Assembly: GCF_026914265.1 (NCBI RefSeq)
Contig: NC_069133.1
Span: 9,989,937-10,053,936, forward strand
Reading direction: 5' to 3'
Length of the DNA: 64,000 nt
From: Mya arenaria
Lineage: Eukaryota; Mollusca; Bivalvia; Myida; Myidae
The notes beneath the pieces were generated by a model that searched no databases, was not told where the DNA came from, and worked only from the letters and a program-made list of their open reading frames with translations. Positions 12,309-24,190 of the stretch are shown piece by piece; position 1 is the stretch's first letter, and each line of letters opens with the position of its first letter. The translations under genes were made by a program, and so were the position numbers.

Positions 12309-12719
12309 TTTGATCGTTATCACATGACCATGGACTTTGGTACATAAAAATCGGAACGGAAAAAAACTATGGGGATTGATCAAAATGAAATACGACGAAA
12401 TACGACTTACTATCAAAAGTATCAAAAATATCATTTGCGTGTTTCATTTACTTTCAAAGCAGACAAAGCGACATTTTATAAACATGAGAATTACACTTAT
12501 TGCCAATATATGTGTTTAATAATTTTATTATGACGTGCGGGGTGCTGCCCAGCGACATGCTACATGTATTCGTCGTTTATATCAGGGACCAATGACAATA
12601 ATCCTACTCCCAATTTATATTGAGCCCGTGTAAATTGTTTCAATATACATGCATGTTTACATACTTTTCCAAATACACCTTAAAATAATCAAGTGCGACA
12701 CGATGAATACTGCGACGAT

Positions 12720-13170
12720 TTATGACGATGAATAAAATGACGATTTTTGTCAGACATGACCCGTCGGAGTACAACTTGAAGAGTTTTTGAGGTATTGACT
12801 TCAATCTTCATATATAGATAGCTCTCATTGATGAGAAGTGCAGTGCACAGGAACCATAACGAAGGCTGTTGTATTTTTTTAGCTATTGATCTTTATAATC
12901 TACATACTTATTTTTTGCCTGTAGCTTAACTTGAAAAGTATTTGAGGTATTTACTTCAAATTTTATAGTGACAGATATATCTCACTAAGGAAAAGTTCAG
13001 TGCACGTGCACCAAATATCTGGGTGCAGTATGATTTTAATTATTGTCCATTGTTTTATTTTAATCTCTTTTTGTTGGGCAAAGTTTTACTGCTTTTAATT
13101 AGTCAGGGCATTTGCTCTTGTTGTATTATTTGTTATTTCCCGCCATAACCTTGATATATGTTTTTGTTTA
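12720..13170. repeat. Dispersed repeat with two related units
   Basis: 'aacttgaagagtttttgaggtattgacttcaa' (about 12772) returns as 'aacttgaaaagtatttgaggtatttacttcaaa' (about 12929). The blocks after each also correspond (gtgcagtgcacaggaacc / ttcagtgcacgtgcacc). A third piece (tttttgaggtattgacttcaa) follows the SINE at about 13427, so the SINE landed in this family. Confidence 0.5.
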
Positions 13171-13410
13171 GGTTGTCCGGTTAGCGCAGTGGTTAGCGCA
13201 CTCGTTTCTCACCTAGGCGACCCGGGTTCGATTCCCGGCCTGGGCGCATGTGAGTTTGGTTTGTGGTCACCAAGCTGGACAAGTGGGTTTCGTCCGGGGG
13301 TCTGGTTTCCCCCACAACACAAGACCACACTCTCGCATAACATTGTGCCAACGAGAGTGAATAATATAATGTTGTTAAAACTTGTTTCACAATCGTTGTA
13401 AATGAATATG
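13171..13410 (+). mobile_element. tRNA-derived SINE, copy 1
   Basis: The head is tRNA-like, with an A-box region 'tagcgcagtggttagcgc' and a B box 'gggttcgattcccgg'. A conserved body follows (tggtcaccaagctggacaag; cacaacacaagaccacactc; ccaacgagagtga) and an AT-rich tail. A near-identical copy is at 62763-63005 and a worn one at 43131-43345. The acceptor stem does not close and the shared 170-bp body rules out a working tRNA gene. Internal pol III promoter expected from the family. Confidence 0.9.
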
Positions 13411-14442
13411 TTTAAACTATATATGTTTTTGAGGTATTGACTTCAATTGTACAAAAGAAACATTATTTTGTGTTTGGTCAACTCAACTAGAAACTTTGTT
13501 ATGTTTTTAAAAGCTAAAAAGAAAACTGAATGCTTTATTTCCCTGATGTTATAGTCCTTATTTCTATCTAGTAGGTCCATTAACTTAATTGATGCCTTCT
13601 CATCGACCGTGATGGGGCATTCAATGATCAAAACATCACTCCCAGTGATACTTCTTATTACAGGAAGGTGGTGTAGTGGGGGTATTAACCACATCCAGTG
13701 ATAGCTCTAGCTCTCAACGGCAGGTTTTTCAACCTTCCTTAACTGAGATCGGATAAAAAAAACACCTGAACAATTGGTCATAATAATCTGATAATATGAT
13801 GCATTCTTTTCAATCTGTGGATCAATTCATTTTATCCGTAGCTTAGAAATTAAATTCTCTCCGAGGCGGCGGGATTAAAATCCATGGGATCGAAGGTGTC
13901 CGAGGCTTCAAAAATTCTTTGGAAAAGAATACGGCCAAGTTTATTTCCGGATGGCGATCTTACTGGGCTTGTGTTGTCCCATATATGCATCCACCGCACT
14001 CCCGCTTTGGGGAAAACGTGCAAGAAATAAACGTACTGGATATAAGCGGCTAGTGAATTGATAACATTGAGAGGGATTTTGAAATATTTTATTCCCCATT
14101 CAGATGGCAGCTGATAAAGAACTTAAATAGAAGATCATGATTTCCGTTTGTGAATGTAAGCAATTATGTACATGCACATGTATTATTCATATCATGCTCT
14201 TCAACAATGCATACCAAAATGTAAAACTATATATATCGTCAAGACATCACGACAGAAAATTGAGAGAAATGAATGTATTTAATGTATTAAAACAAAATAA
14301 ATAAAAAGAACACATATGGTTGGACCAGCCAAAACAAAATAAATAATTGTGCAACAATGACTGTATGAGCTGGATAGGTAAGTTTGGCAAGCAAACTGCA
14401 TTTACTACATTAAATGAAATAAATATAATAAATACAGGCGTA

Positions 14443-14634
14443 CAGTCGAAACCCGTTGGCTCGAATTCGCTTTAACTCGATTTTCTCGTTGGCTCGAATA
14501 TGCTTCGCTCGTATTCCTCGCTGACTTGAATAAGATGTAAAGAACCGATTTCTTTATACTGAAGGTCGAATTTTCCGAGGCTCGAGGTATTTTCGCCGGT
14601 CCCTGGCGGAGTTCGAGCGAACGGGGTTCGACTG
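14443..14634. mobile_element. Short Tc1/mariner (Tigger-like) TIR element
   Basis: Ends CAGTCGAAACCCGTTGGCTC and its approximate complement (ttcgagcgaacggggttcgactg), flanked on both sides by TA, the Tc1/mariner target duplication. 192 bp, no coding capacity. It lies downstream of the stop codon proposed at 15031 and may be in that gene's 3' UTR or flank. Confidence 0.85.
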
Positions 14635-15030
14635 TACATATTACAATACATTACAAAAAGCAACAAAGGTGCATTGATACGGCTTGAATTTCAAAATGAC
14701 AAATGACAAAATGCCTAATGATCATTATTCTTACTACTTCGCTTGATTTTTTATCAATCCGGACTACGAGCGACACGTTGGCAATAGCATTGCTTATCTA
14801 TTGAAGAGTCCTTCTTAACTCTGTTCTTTTCTTGAAGACTGATTCAAATGACGATGTCCGCTTCCGAGTCCCGAGTTGCAGATCCACGGACGTAATGCCT
14901 TGTATGGTGATGCTCGGTGATTCTAAGGCGTAGTTATGGCGTGGTGGACCCACTTGTTATGGCGAGTTGTGCTATTGTTCAGAATGTCTATCACAAATGT
15001 TGCAGAATTCACGTTACGAACTGCGTCACG

Positions 15031-16050
15031 CTACTCTTTTTCCGGTGAAGAAAACTGGTTCTGAAAAACACAAAACGTAAAAATGTTCATTTTTCTCAAT
15101 ATTTAAAGAACAAGTTAAAAGTATGCATATAGTCAGGGAATGTGAATTATTTTACTCATAACAATTTAAATCAAGAGTTGGGCACTGTTGACTTGACTTT
15201 AAAAAAATTGACCACAGCATATCGTATTTTATTGGAAAACTTCTTTTCTTCACTTTGATACATTTATATCATATTTTACGTATTCATATTATATTTGGCA
15301 ACGTTTTAAAAGCCCAGTCAATCAATCAAACAAGTTAGGTAAAAGCAATTAAGTTTTTCCTGGCGTCCATGGATTGTTATCCTATGAAGTCATTATCATT
15401 TATTCAGTCCTACGGCCGTCAATCTCAAGAATGCCATTGTGAATTATGGGGGAGACTTACGTTAATTCTAAAATAAATATTCATAAATAGTACCAACGCT
15501 TTATTTCAATGCTCTGATAAGTGGACTTTATTATCACAAATCTTTAAACCCCGACACCCACGCGAAATAGCGATACATCAAGCTTCTTTGATAAATTGTT
15601 TATAATGTGAATCAACAGACAAATATGGGCGTTGATGTTTGCTATTCAAATATTATTAGTGGACTGAAATAGATCCATCGCTATATTTCACCTAAATATT
15701 ACTTTAAAGTCAAATTGCAATACACTTACTGAACTAAAAGTAAGACAATTGGTAAACTCGACGTCATACACCAATACATCATACTAGTAATTCTAACAGT
15801 TATGGTTAACCTATAAATCTAGCAATTTTAAACAGCACTCGTAATTGGTATTCATTTATGTATTTGATGCATGATGATGATGATTATGATGATAATGATG
15901 ATGATGATGTTGGTGGTGGTGGTGGTAGTGGTGGTGGTGGTGGTGGTGGTGATGGTGATGAGGATGATGATGATGATGATGCAGCTGCTGCAGCTTCTGC
16001 TGTTGCTGCTGCTGATGATGATTGTGGTGGTAGTGGTGGTGATGATGTTG

Positions 16051-16128
<78 letters not shown>

Positions 16129-19100
16129 ATGATGATGTTAATACTGCTGCTGCTGATGTTGATGGTAATTTTGATGAAAAACAACATTTTTTTAATAACA
16201 GTTATAACAGAGTTAAGTTACTTGTTTAAATTTTGCGCTCTCCTTTGAGCACGCACAGGTTTTTGAACTCTCTCACGGGTATATAGCTTCTCTTTAAGGG
16301 ACCCACTCAAAGCAATTTTCAGTGAAACTTCCATATAAGGTAACACATCATTCACTACCATAACCCGTCTTTCAAAGAACATTAAACATAAGAAAAATCT
16401 GCCGCGTTTACTCTCTTCTTTTCTTGTTTTTTATAACTTACTATTTGAATTCTCATTTGGTTCATGTTTTTGCACTCAGCACTTAAATAACATAAAAGTA
16501 TATGAATTCACAAAACGAAAGTCGACGCATATAAATTTAAGTACTACAACTATATGTTGCATGCTATGATGATATCTATGTTTTGATTTAAACACATCAA
16601 GTTGATTGAGAGACATATTATTTTCTAGGATACAAATTTCACTTTAAAAAATCATCACAAAAAAAGTTTACTTAATATTTAGACGATCGAGGGAAAAAAG
16701 TTTATGTATCCAATTTAAAATTCTGGTTAATTTTTATTTCATGTAGAAATATGTTTCTTTTTAACATATATGGATTTAATTTATAATCACACATGGATAA
16801 TTTACTTTTTCATTTCATTATTTGATGATAATGGTGGTGGCTGGCTTATGCCATTTCCTATAAGTCGAAAATGCATCACGTGTGTGGATAAGAGTGCGCC
16901 GCATTTTTGCCTAGCATTTTCGCATCGCTTCTTAGCACATTTTCGCCCCGGCAATTTTGCCTCTAAACTGGACGCATTTTTGCCCCCGCCCCACCCCCAC
17001 CCAGCGCATTTTCACAATGCATCATTTACATTCTAACGCTGCGAAAATGCGTAAAAAAAACGAAATGGCAGAAATAAGCCACGGTCGTTTTACATCAAAT
17101 TCACTATTTCATCTGTAATTGCTTGGAAGCACATTTAAATTAAAAAACAACAACTGCAGATTAAATCAAGTTTTACTAAAATGAAAAGTTGCAAGATATG
17201 AATCATCTCTGCCAATGCAAACCTAGAATTATTGGTGTGTGAAATAACGCATATAAACAATGATCATTTTAAAAGATATGTTTTACTATGTAGTAATTTC
17301 TTTAACCGTATTATATTATTCTAAAAAGGACACCAATGCATATTTCTTTTCATGGACACTTTTGTTTTTACTTTTGCATAAAAGAATGGGGAAAAATGTA
17401 AAAAAAAATCCACCAAAAACATTTCCAGGCAAGTCTCCCATCTAATTGCTGTACTATCGAGTACCGTTACGCGTTTTGGGTACTTGCATTTATACATATT
17501 TTTCACAAAAGAATTGTTTCAGTTTTGATTAAACTCATGCATGTGACGAGAAATTAAATAAATCAAATGACAACGTATTTTTTTAAATTTCTATCAGTGA
17601 AACCTGTTTTCAAAATGCACGTGTATGCAGAAGAATCACTTCCGGTGCCCTAAACCATAAACATTGTTAAAAAACGTATCGTCAAACATCACCTTAAAAT
17701 AATGTTCAAGCAGTAAACATTTTTGGGCAATTCTTTCATTTCCGTGCATCGTTTCTTTTTGAGGTGAATATTTTAAATTTGATGCGTTTTTTTCTTCTTC
17801 TAAACATGAATGAAACCCGAACCATGATCATATTTACCAAGAGAGTAGCAATTTATGTGAAATGTTATTATTTCAAACTCATTTGCTTCATACGAAAACA
17901 TGACATAATTTCAGGGCTGGCTACGTTGATATTTAATGAAAAAAAAATAAAAATAAAAAATAAACTCCGAAAAGCAACCCTTTTTTGATACTATTTTTTG
18001 CCATCTGCTTGTAAAAAGACCCGTTACGTTTGTTTTCATAAGTTGATCTTTTTGCTGGTCTTAAAGAAAGATTTGTAATTTCGACTGAAAATAAACTCCT
18101 TTTGATGCATTTAACATATTTGTCTTTTTTTCTTGTTAAAGAGAAATTAATAAAAAAAAATGTCGTTAAAACAGTGACTTATTTTTTATATGATTAATGG
18201 CTCAAAATATAGGTTTACACACAATAGATGCATTTTTAAAATTTATTTTAAAGTTAATAATTATTATGTTTAATACATTTGACTTTAATGATCAAAAACG
18301 CATATAGTTTGTGTACAGTTAAAAAGTAGCCTTTATAAATTGGATTTTTTCAATTAATAGCTACATGACATTAAATTTCCTAGTTAAAAGTGCGCCAAAA
18401 TAGCGCTAATATTTCTTAAATTACAACTGATATGCCTTTTTATAAACATAAAAATGCATTACATAAAAAACAACAACGTTATTTCATCTATCAAGTCACT
18501 ATCTTCAGTGTAACAGATATTGTGCATTTTAAACATTGTTGGGGTCCTAGATTTTACGTCGCAACAAATATGTAAATATTATTAATCAGTACTTTATCAT
18601 TAAAATTCATTGAAATGACATTACCAAATAATAATTAAGTTTGATAAAGCAATCAGATTATTTGTTGCATGAAATCTGTTGCACCTTTCATGATGTTTTT
18701 TAAATGACTAGATTTACTGTTTAATTGTTGCCTTTATGACCGTCATAAATACATTACCCTATCATTGCAGAAATAGCGAGGCATTGAAATGAAAGAAATA
18801 ATACAATTTTATTTTTCTAGGTTGGACAATTTCAAACACATGTATACTCAATTTAATACAGAAACTGTTTCAGCAACTTCACCTTCAACTACAATTTCTG
18901 ATAAAAAAAAACAAAAACACAACGGAAACGACCAGATTATGCTTAAGTAAATAAACAAATGCTGTCTATAAATTGAAGTATTTCTGATATATCTGAAGAG
19001 GTCGCTAATAATTTGAAGAACAATCAATTTATTCTGGATTATTACGTAAATAAATAAACGCTTTAGAATACTTTGAACGTTTAAATAATTTAGCTTTAAC

Positions 19101-20620
19101 AACATAGCAATTTAATATTCTTTGTTTTAGTCGAGGTCTGTAAATAAATTGCGATGTACACATATATAAAATGTTTATTTATTATCAAACAAGTATACAT
19201 GCACGTACACGCACTTTCGAATAACATGCAACTGGAGACATCATTGCCATCAGTTTGTCCTTTATCGAGTTATGACTTATTTGCCGAAATATGTTAAGAA
19301 GCCAAGGTTATAACTCAGTACATTGCGAGTGCATCGGTGGTTACTCAATGACGTTCACTTAGTGTACTAGAAATGTAGGACAGTTTGCTTTTGGCTACTT
19401 TCATTCATGTAAGATATTCGCAAACAATGATTGTCATGATATAGAACGGCATTCATGAATATTTGAATACCTTTATCATAACCCTCAATGTCATTGCATC
19501 ATTCGTGATCATTTAAGGTTATCAGGTTCATAGCTCGTGATAGGCATCACGACCACAGTAGTTATTATTTATTTAAGTTTATGCATAATATAATTCATCA
19601 AATATGTAAAAAAAAAATGTATCCCTTCCAGTATTACCTCCATGAACGCCTTTGTTCAAAGGGTTTTAATTTTTAACGTTTTTACAGCTATGCGATTGAC
19701 ATTCTACAGCCTATTGAGTAATTCCATTATATCCCTAGCCCACATTGCAACTGATGGTGGTGCCATACCAAATTTGTTTATGTTTAGTGTCAACCCTATG
19801 TACGAATACCTACCCTGAAAAATTGAACCCCCGAAAAAACCCGAATACTAAATGAATTCCATCCTATGCAGAATATACCATGCATCCTTAGTCCATTCTG
19901 TAACATTCTCATTTGTTAAAAAGATTTTCACTTCAAAAAGAGTACAAATAAAACTTTATCATGGAAAACACTCAGAATGCATGATGTTTTTATATTAAAT
20001 TCTAAGAATTCTAGCACAAAGAACGAAGCATGTTGTTAACACTTCTGTAGTATGGATTCTAGTGAAACGAATTTTAAAATATTCGTTGATCATATAAAAT
20101 AGTGTGCGTTTTTTCATTCCGCGGACGCTAAACATAGAAACAATATGCTATGGCCTGGATGACAAGTTGAACCGATATGCTATGGCCTGGATGACAAGTT
20201 GAACTCTGTTGCGACTAATTCATAATATAAAAAAAACTATCTTCTATATAAATTTCCTATATAAATTGTTTTGAGCATTTAAAATACCTCAATTTTCGCC
20301 ATAACAAGTTGTCGTCTGCGGAAACGTTTAGATCGGAATGGTGTCTCGCCGTGGTGGTGCCGATGTCGATGCCTCCTCCCGTCCCCGTGAGGTCGCTGAG
20401 CGCCGTCCATGTCATCTGCTGTAAACGCCCTCATATTGTCGCGACCACCGTCGGCAAAACAGCCAACGTAACAAAAGATGTCTACAAAACAACAGGACGT
20501 ATACGACGTACGATCGTCCATGAACGCCGCCACATTCCTGTGTCCGTTGTTATGACGTCGTGATGCCAGCGTCGCATTCAGCAGATGGAACGTGCAAATT
20601 ATGGTCAAAAGCTTGTTCAT
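15031..20620 (-). CDS. Putative small secreted, basic precursor protein (two exons)
   Basis: Proposed minus-strand model. Exon 1 CDS 20288-20620 starts at ATG 20620-20618 with A at -3 and ends at donor GAG|GTATTT. A 5.2-kb intron follows. The acceptor gtgtttttcag leads into 15031-15060, which adds nine codons in phase and then TAG, giving 120 residues. The N terminus MNKLLTIICTFHLLNATLAS looks like a classical signal peptide cleaved near residue 19. Then come a Cys cluster (SCCFVDIFCYVGC), an Arg/His-rich run (GDGRRHRHRHHHGE) and basic sites (RSKRFRRRQL) fitting proprotein-convertase cleavage. A TATA box lies about 130 bp upstream. I do not recognise the family; a neuropeptide-like or defence peptide precursor are options. 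The upstream in-frame Met at 20713 lies almost at the expected start of transcription and gives no signal peptide. The second exon is the weaker part of the model. Confidence 0.45.
15867..16163. repeat. Compound triplet microsatellite (GAT/GGT/GCT)n
   Basis: Successive blocks of GAT, GGT, GAT, mixed GCT, GGT, then GCT about 20 times and GAT about 9 times. Every block has the form GNT, so one ancestral triplet track seems to have been remodelled by substitution at the middle base and re-expansion. The long frames on both strands (homopolymeric D, G, A, L, S, I and T runs) are products of the repeat. It lies inside the intron of the proposed secreted-peptide gene. Confidence 0.97.
16895..17085. 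repeat. Degenerate 'gcatttttgccccg' repeat with 'gaaatggcagaaat' tail
   Basis: Imperfect units of about 20-25 bp (gcatttttgcctagcatttt; gcacattttcgccccggc; gcatttttgcccccgcc), followed by 'cgaaatggcagaaataagccac'. The same module plus tail occurs at 23130-23345 and 23760-23860, so this is a dispersed family with an internal short-period array. Confidence 0.65.
17090..20140. other. AT-rich DNA, no feature recognised
   Basis: Intron of the proposed secreted-peptide gene. Frames of 60-85 residues on either strand are AT-rich, with no motif or credible splice support. No TIRs or arrays stood out. Confidence 0.55.
20143..20204. repeat. Exact 30-bp direct duplication
   Basis: atatgctatggcctggatga plus caagttgaac occurs at 20143-20172 and again at 20175-20204, two bases apart. 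It is a single recent tandem duplication just downstream of the exon-1 donor of the minus-strand secreted-peptide gene. Confidence 0.95.
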
Positions 20621-20747
20621 TATTTTAACGGGACGGTTTGTACTGATCGCAAAGGTCGGCTTCAAATACTGATGTAATTTTACTACTAATACTAGTGTTT
20701 TATCGTCCAACAAATCACTTTGTGTTGAAAAAATCTCGATTCTTCTG

Positions 20748-20754
20748 TTTTATA
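20748..20754 (-). promoter_or_regulatory. TATA box for the putative secreted-peptide gene
   Basis: On the minus strand TATAAAA, in the context cTATAAAAcag, lies 128 bp before the proposed ATG. This predicts a start of transcription near 20720 and a 5' UTR of about 100 nt. Confidence 0.5.
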
Positions 20755-20755
20755 G

Positions 20756-21734
20756 TAAGATAGAGTACGCCCGTTTATTTGTAGAATTATTTAACAAATA
20801 AAGAGGTTCCCAACTTAACCACAACTATTCATAAACTGTCCGCAAACCGATCTTGAACTATACTACAGATGCCAATCCAATGTTGGATGAAGGAACCAAT
20901 TAAATAGTGTAACAAGATAAGTCACTGCGAAAATGACGCGATTTCTAAATATAAAGTTTGTCCAATGTGCGAAATTCAACGATCTAAATGTTCTATTAAC
21001 TATTAAATCTAAAACGAAGATAAACAAATTATAAATAAACGATGTCATGAGATGTTACAATGTAATGACTAAACTCCAAAATTAATTCCGAATTTTGAAC
21101 CTAACTAGGGATGCCCACTTCAAGCGTGGAACTTTTATACCAACCGGTGATGAAAGCTCTCTTTGGTCAATTTGCTACCTCAAAGTTTGCGTGGGAGAAA
21201 AGTAAACATATAAAAATAGCAGCTGGTTCGACCGACCTTAAAAATCGCGGCTTTAATCCCCAATGCAATATACAATGCCGTTTTTGTAAAATTATCGAAG
21301 ATTTAATGGAATAATTGCTATTTAAAATTTGCAGTAGACAATTTCCCGTGTTTTTTTTTTAATTTATTGATGACTTTGGGGTAGGACCGGGTTGGGCAGG
21401 CGGGGGACAATGCTCCACCAATATTTTGTCGTTCACAAACAATTGGCCCACCCATGAATATGCATTTGTAATGTTGATCTCGCGATGAATTATTTATGCA
21501 AACAAATATGTTTTTGTCACATAAAGCTCAGCGCTTGATGCCGTAATAGGTGTTATTTGACAATCACTCGGGTTTATTTCTGCTACCAATGTTTGTGTGG
21601 TTGCTACGCGCCAGGGTTGGGACACATTCCAAAATTGTAACCGCAAAAAGGTAATTATGTTGCAAAATGCTTATATATCCCATGACAGCACACGACAGGA
21701 CGCTGATAGTGAACTGATTAGCATGGAACGCCAA
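20756..21734. other. Non-coding flank
   Basis: Upstream side of the secreted-peptide gene. A 67-residue plus-strand frame at 21111 has no recognisable feature and no support. No repeats of note. Confidence 0.5.
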
Positions 21735-22360
21735 ATTTATTTGAAGAACTCCTCAAATAATTAGCGACCTCTTCAAATGATTTTTGAAGAGCTCTACAAA
21801 TCAATTCAATAACTCTTTATTTGAAGAGGTCTCTATTAATTCGTTACTATCGCTTAATATACTAGTATAATATAGTGATTGCGGACAACCATTCAATTTT
21901 GCTCTCCTTATTTGAATTAGAGAGCTCTTCAAATGAGTTCTTTAAATCAATTTAATAACTCTTTAACTCTAATTATTTGTTGATATCGTTTATATATTTA
22001 ATAATTGCTAAAAATAATTCATTTTTTGCTCTCCCTTTTTGAATTCGAGAGCTCCTCTAATCAATTGAAGATAGGTCTTATTCTATTAATGAGCTCTTTA
22101 CTTCAGTTGTCGAGAGCATTATTTTTTCAGCTGAATTTGGAACAAAAAAAACTAATAATGATTTGAATATACAACTAATTGAAACAGAGATGTATATAAA
22201 TCAATTGAAGATAGCTCTAATTGAATATATAATATGTATTGAAAATTTTTAATTGAATTGTAGAACTTATTCAATTGATGCTAACTTAAATTCGATTGGA
22301 GCTCTCTTCATTGAATTGAAGAGGTCTATAATTATTTGAAGAGCATTTTATTTTTATGAT
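21735..22360. repeat. Degenerate AT-rich repeats of 'tttgaagagctcttcaaat' type
   Basis: More than ten scattered variants of gaagag(g/c)tct, agagctcttcaaat, tcaattgaagat and gagctctttaat, in both orientations. The core GAGCTC is often flanked by complementary AAG/CTT and TTTGAA/TTCAAA arms, so many copies could form small cruciforms. The period is irregular. No open frame. Confidence 0.6.
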
Positions 22361-22431
22361 TTTATGTAGATTTGGTGTTCTAAAGAGTCTCTAGAATTTT
22401 CACAAGCATAACGTACTATCGTCACTTCATA

Positions 22432-22470
22432 AACACACGCACGCACGCTCGCACGCACGCACGCACGCTC
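22432..22470. repeat. (ACGC)n microsatellite
   Basis: cacgcacgctcgcacgcacg and continuation, about ten four-base units with two substitutions. It abuts the TTAA element that begins at 22492. Confidence 0.95.
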
Positions 22471-22491
22471 TGGTGTATACAGATTTCAGCT

Positions 22492-22850
22492 TTAAAGCTG
22501 CACTCTCACAGATATACCGTTTTTACGACTTTTTTGTTTTTGTCCTGGAAAGAGCAAATTTTTGCGTAATATCTGCAAACTAATGATAAAAGATTGCTGA
22601 CAAAAGATCAGATCGCAGATTTTCATATTTTCGTTCGATAATTAATGTTTTATGGCTTAAACCGTTACTAACGATTTAAGAAAATGCATAAAACAACAAT
22701 TTTTTAACTTAGATATAAAAATCTGCGATCTATTTTTGTCAGCAGTCTTTTAAAACTGGTGTTCATGCATATTCGCAAAAATTTGCTCATTCCAAGACGA
22801 AAATAAAAAAAAGCTGTCAAAACGTTCAATCTGTGAGAGTGCAGCTTTAA
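22492..22850. mobile_element. TTAA-flanked foldback TIR element, copy A
   Basis: Begins TTAAAGCTGCACTCTCACAG and ends ctgtgagagtgcagctTTAA. The two halves are largely complementary throughout: gcaaatttttgcg, agattgctgacaaaagatc and cagatcgcagattttc all have mirror partners. TTAA on both sides fits piggyBac-type targeting. Copies at 23375-23736 and 25424-25787. No transposase. Confidence 0.93.
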
Positions 22851-23129
22851 AGGCAAAATAAGCTTGAACACATTACAATATGAAAATACATGTGATTCGG
22901 CAACGTCAGTGGCTTTACGCAGCGCTACATAGACCCAGATATGGCGGGAAAGCATCCGGCAAACTTGGAGCTCTGCTTTCTTTGGCAACAGAACAAAATC
23001 ATAAAAAAAAACATTTGCACATATGCATTCGTTATACTTAACAAAACTTCGATCTAAACCCCTTACACATTAGGGTTTGAAATGCCTTATTTTAATAAAT
23101 TTATTATATAGAAACATCGATGTATTCAT

Positions 23130-23345
23130 CCCTACCCGCCACATCGCGTACTTTTGTCCCGCCGCTTAGCGTATGTTCGTCCCGTCACATGGTGTATTTT
23201 CGCCCCGCCCCGTTACTAAGCAAATATATTCGCTCTGGCTACTTTCGCCGGGCCTCATAAGATATTTTCACCCCACCATGCAAGTGGCGAAGTTTAGCCC
23301 CGCCATTTGGCGTATTTTCGCCCCGTTATGAAATGGCAGAAATTG
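23130..23345. repeat. Degenerate 'ggcgtattttcgccccgcc' short-period repeat, copy 2
   Basis: About eight imperfect units such as cgtacttttgtcccgccgc, cgtatgttcgtcccgtcaca and tggcgtattttcgccccgtt, closing with gaaatggcagaaattggctac. Same module and tail as 16895-17085. A third, shorter piece is at 23760-23860 (ggccacatggcgtattttta ... gaaattgtagaaattcgcca). Confidence 0.65.
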
Positions 23346-23374
23346 GCTACATTTTTTGGTTTACTGATGGAAGC

Positions 23375-23736
23375 TTAAAGCTGCACTCTCACAGATTGAA
23401 CGTTTTGTCAACTTTTTTTAAAAAAATTGTCTTGGAACGAGCGAAATTTTGCGAAAATCCATGGAAACCAGTTATATAAGACTGCTGACAAAAAAAATAC
23501 ATCGCAGATTTTTATTTTTTAGTTCAAAAATTAATATTTTATGCATTTTTCTTAAACCGTTAGTAACGGTTTAAGCCATAAAACATCAATTTTCGAACGG
23601 AAATATGCAAATCTGCGAACTGATCTTTTGTCAGCAATCTTTTATCATTGGTTTGCGAATATTTGCGCAAAAATTTGATCTTTGAGAAACATTTTTTTTT
23701 GGTAAAAATGGTATATCTGTGAGAGTGCAGCTTTAA
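23375..23736. mobile_element. TTAA-flanked foldback TIR element, copy B
   Basis: Same family as 22492-22850. TTAAAGCTGCACTCTCACAG at the left and gagagtgcagcttTAA at the right, with the interior again nearly self-complementary. It sits directly after the tail of the short-period repeat. Confidence 0.93.
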
Positions 23737-23759
23737 TCATTTGCGCACTCCTACCAGAG

Positions 23760-23860
23760 CACGCCGGGTCATTATTCCGTATCTTCGTCCGGCCACATGG
23801 CGTATTTTTATATATTTTCGCAAAAATACGAAATTGTAGAAATTCGCCACCATTCGAACT
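23760..23860. repeat. Degenerate 'ggcgtattttcgcc' repeat, copy 3
   Basis: Contains cgtatcttcgtccggccaca, tggcgtatttttatatattt and gaaattgtagaaattcgcca, the order seen in the other two copies. It lies immediately after element 23375-23736, so that element probably split one longer copy into the pieces 23130-23345 and 23760-23860. Confidence 0.5.
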
Positions 23861-24096
23861 TGTGTTTTACGGTCATTGTTTACACAAAAACACGCGCATT
23901 CTACTAAAATGGGTGACATTAAATGCGGTAATCCAGCATTTATTGATTAGTATGTGGTTTATACGTTTTTATCTCTGACTCAGTGTCGCATGGGCCCTCA
24001 CATTGTGTCACAAAACAGGGTTAATATTTGAATGCTTGACTAATGGGCTTATCCCTTTAATTTTCATTCTTTTAGTAATCATCGTTCGTATAAAGG

Positions 24097-24190
24097 CAGG
24101 GCCGTAGCTAGCCTTCTATTCATGTGAATTCATAATTGTGCTAGGGGGGTCCGGGGCATGCCCCCTCGGAAAATTTTGAAAACAATGGTA
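24097..24190 (+). mobile_element. hAT-like terminal fragment
   Basis: CAGGGCCGTAGCTAGCC resembles hAT terminal inverted repeats. It is followed by 'ctaggggggtccggggcatg', a motif also seen at about 8463. No matching right end was found, so this is a fragment or its partner has decayed. The 117-residue frame that follows (24229-24582) has no recognisable feature. Confidence 0.45.

Noticed and set aside
13171..13250. tRNA gene
   Set aside because: A and B boxes are present, but the acceptor stem does not close, and the block shares a 170-bp non-tRNA body with two other copies, so it is a SINE.
15852..16248. Frames with long D, G, A, L, S or T runs on both strands
   Set aside because: Products of the triplet microsatellite; all frames stay open for the same reason.
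20309..20563. 84-residue plus-strand frame
   Set aside because: Opposite strand of the proposed secreted-peptide exon, which has a signal peptide, TATA box and donor; this frame has none.
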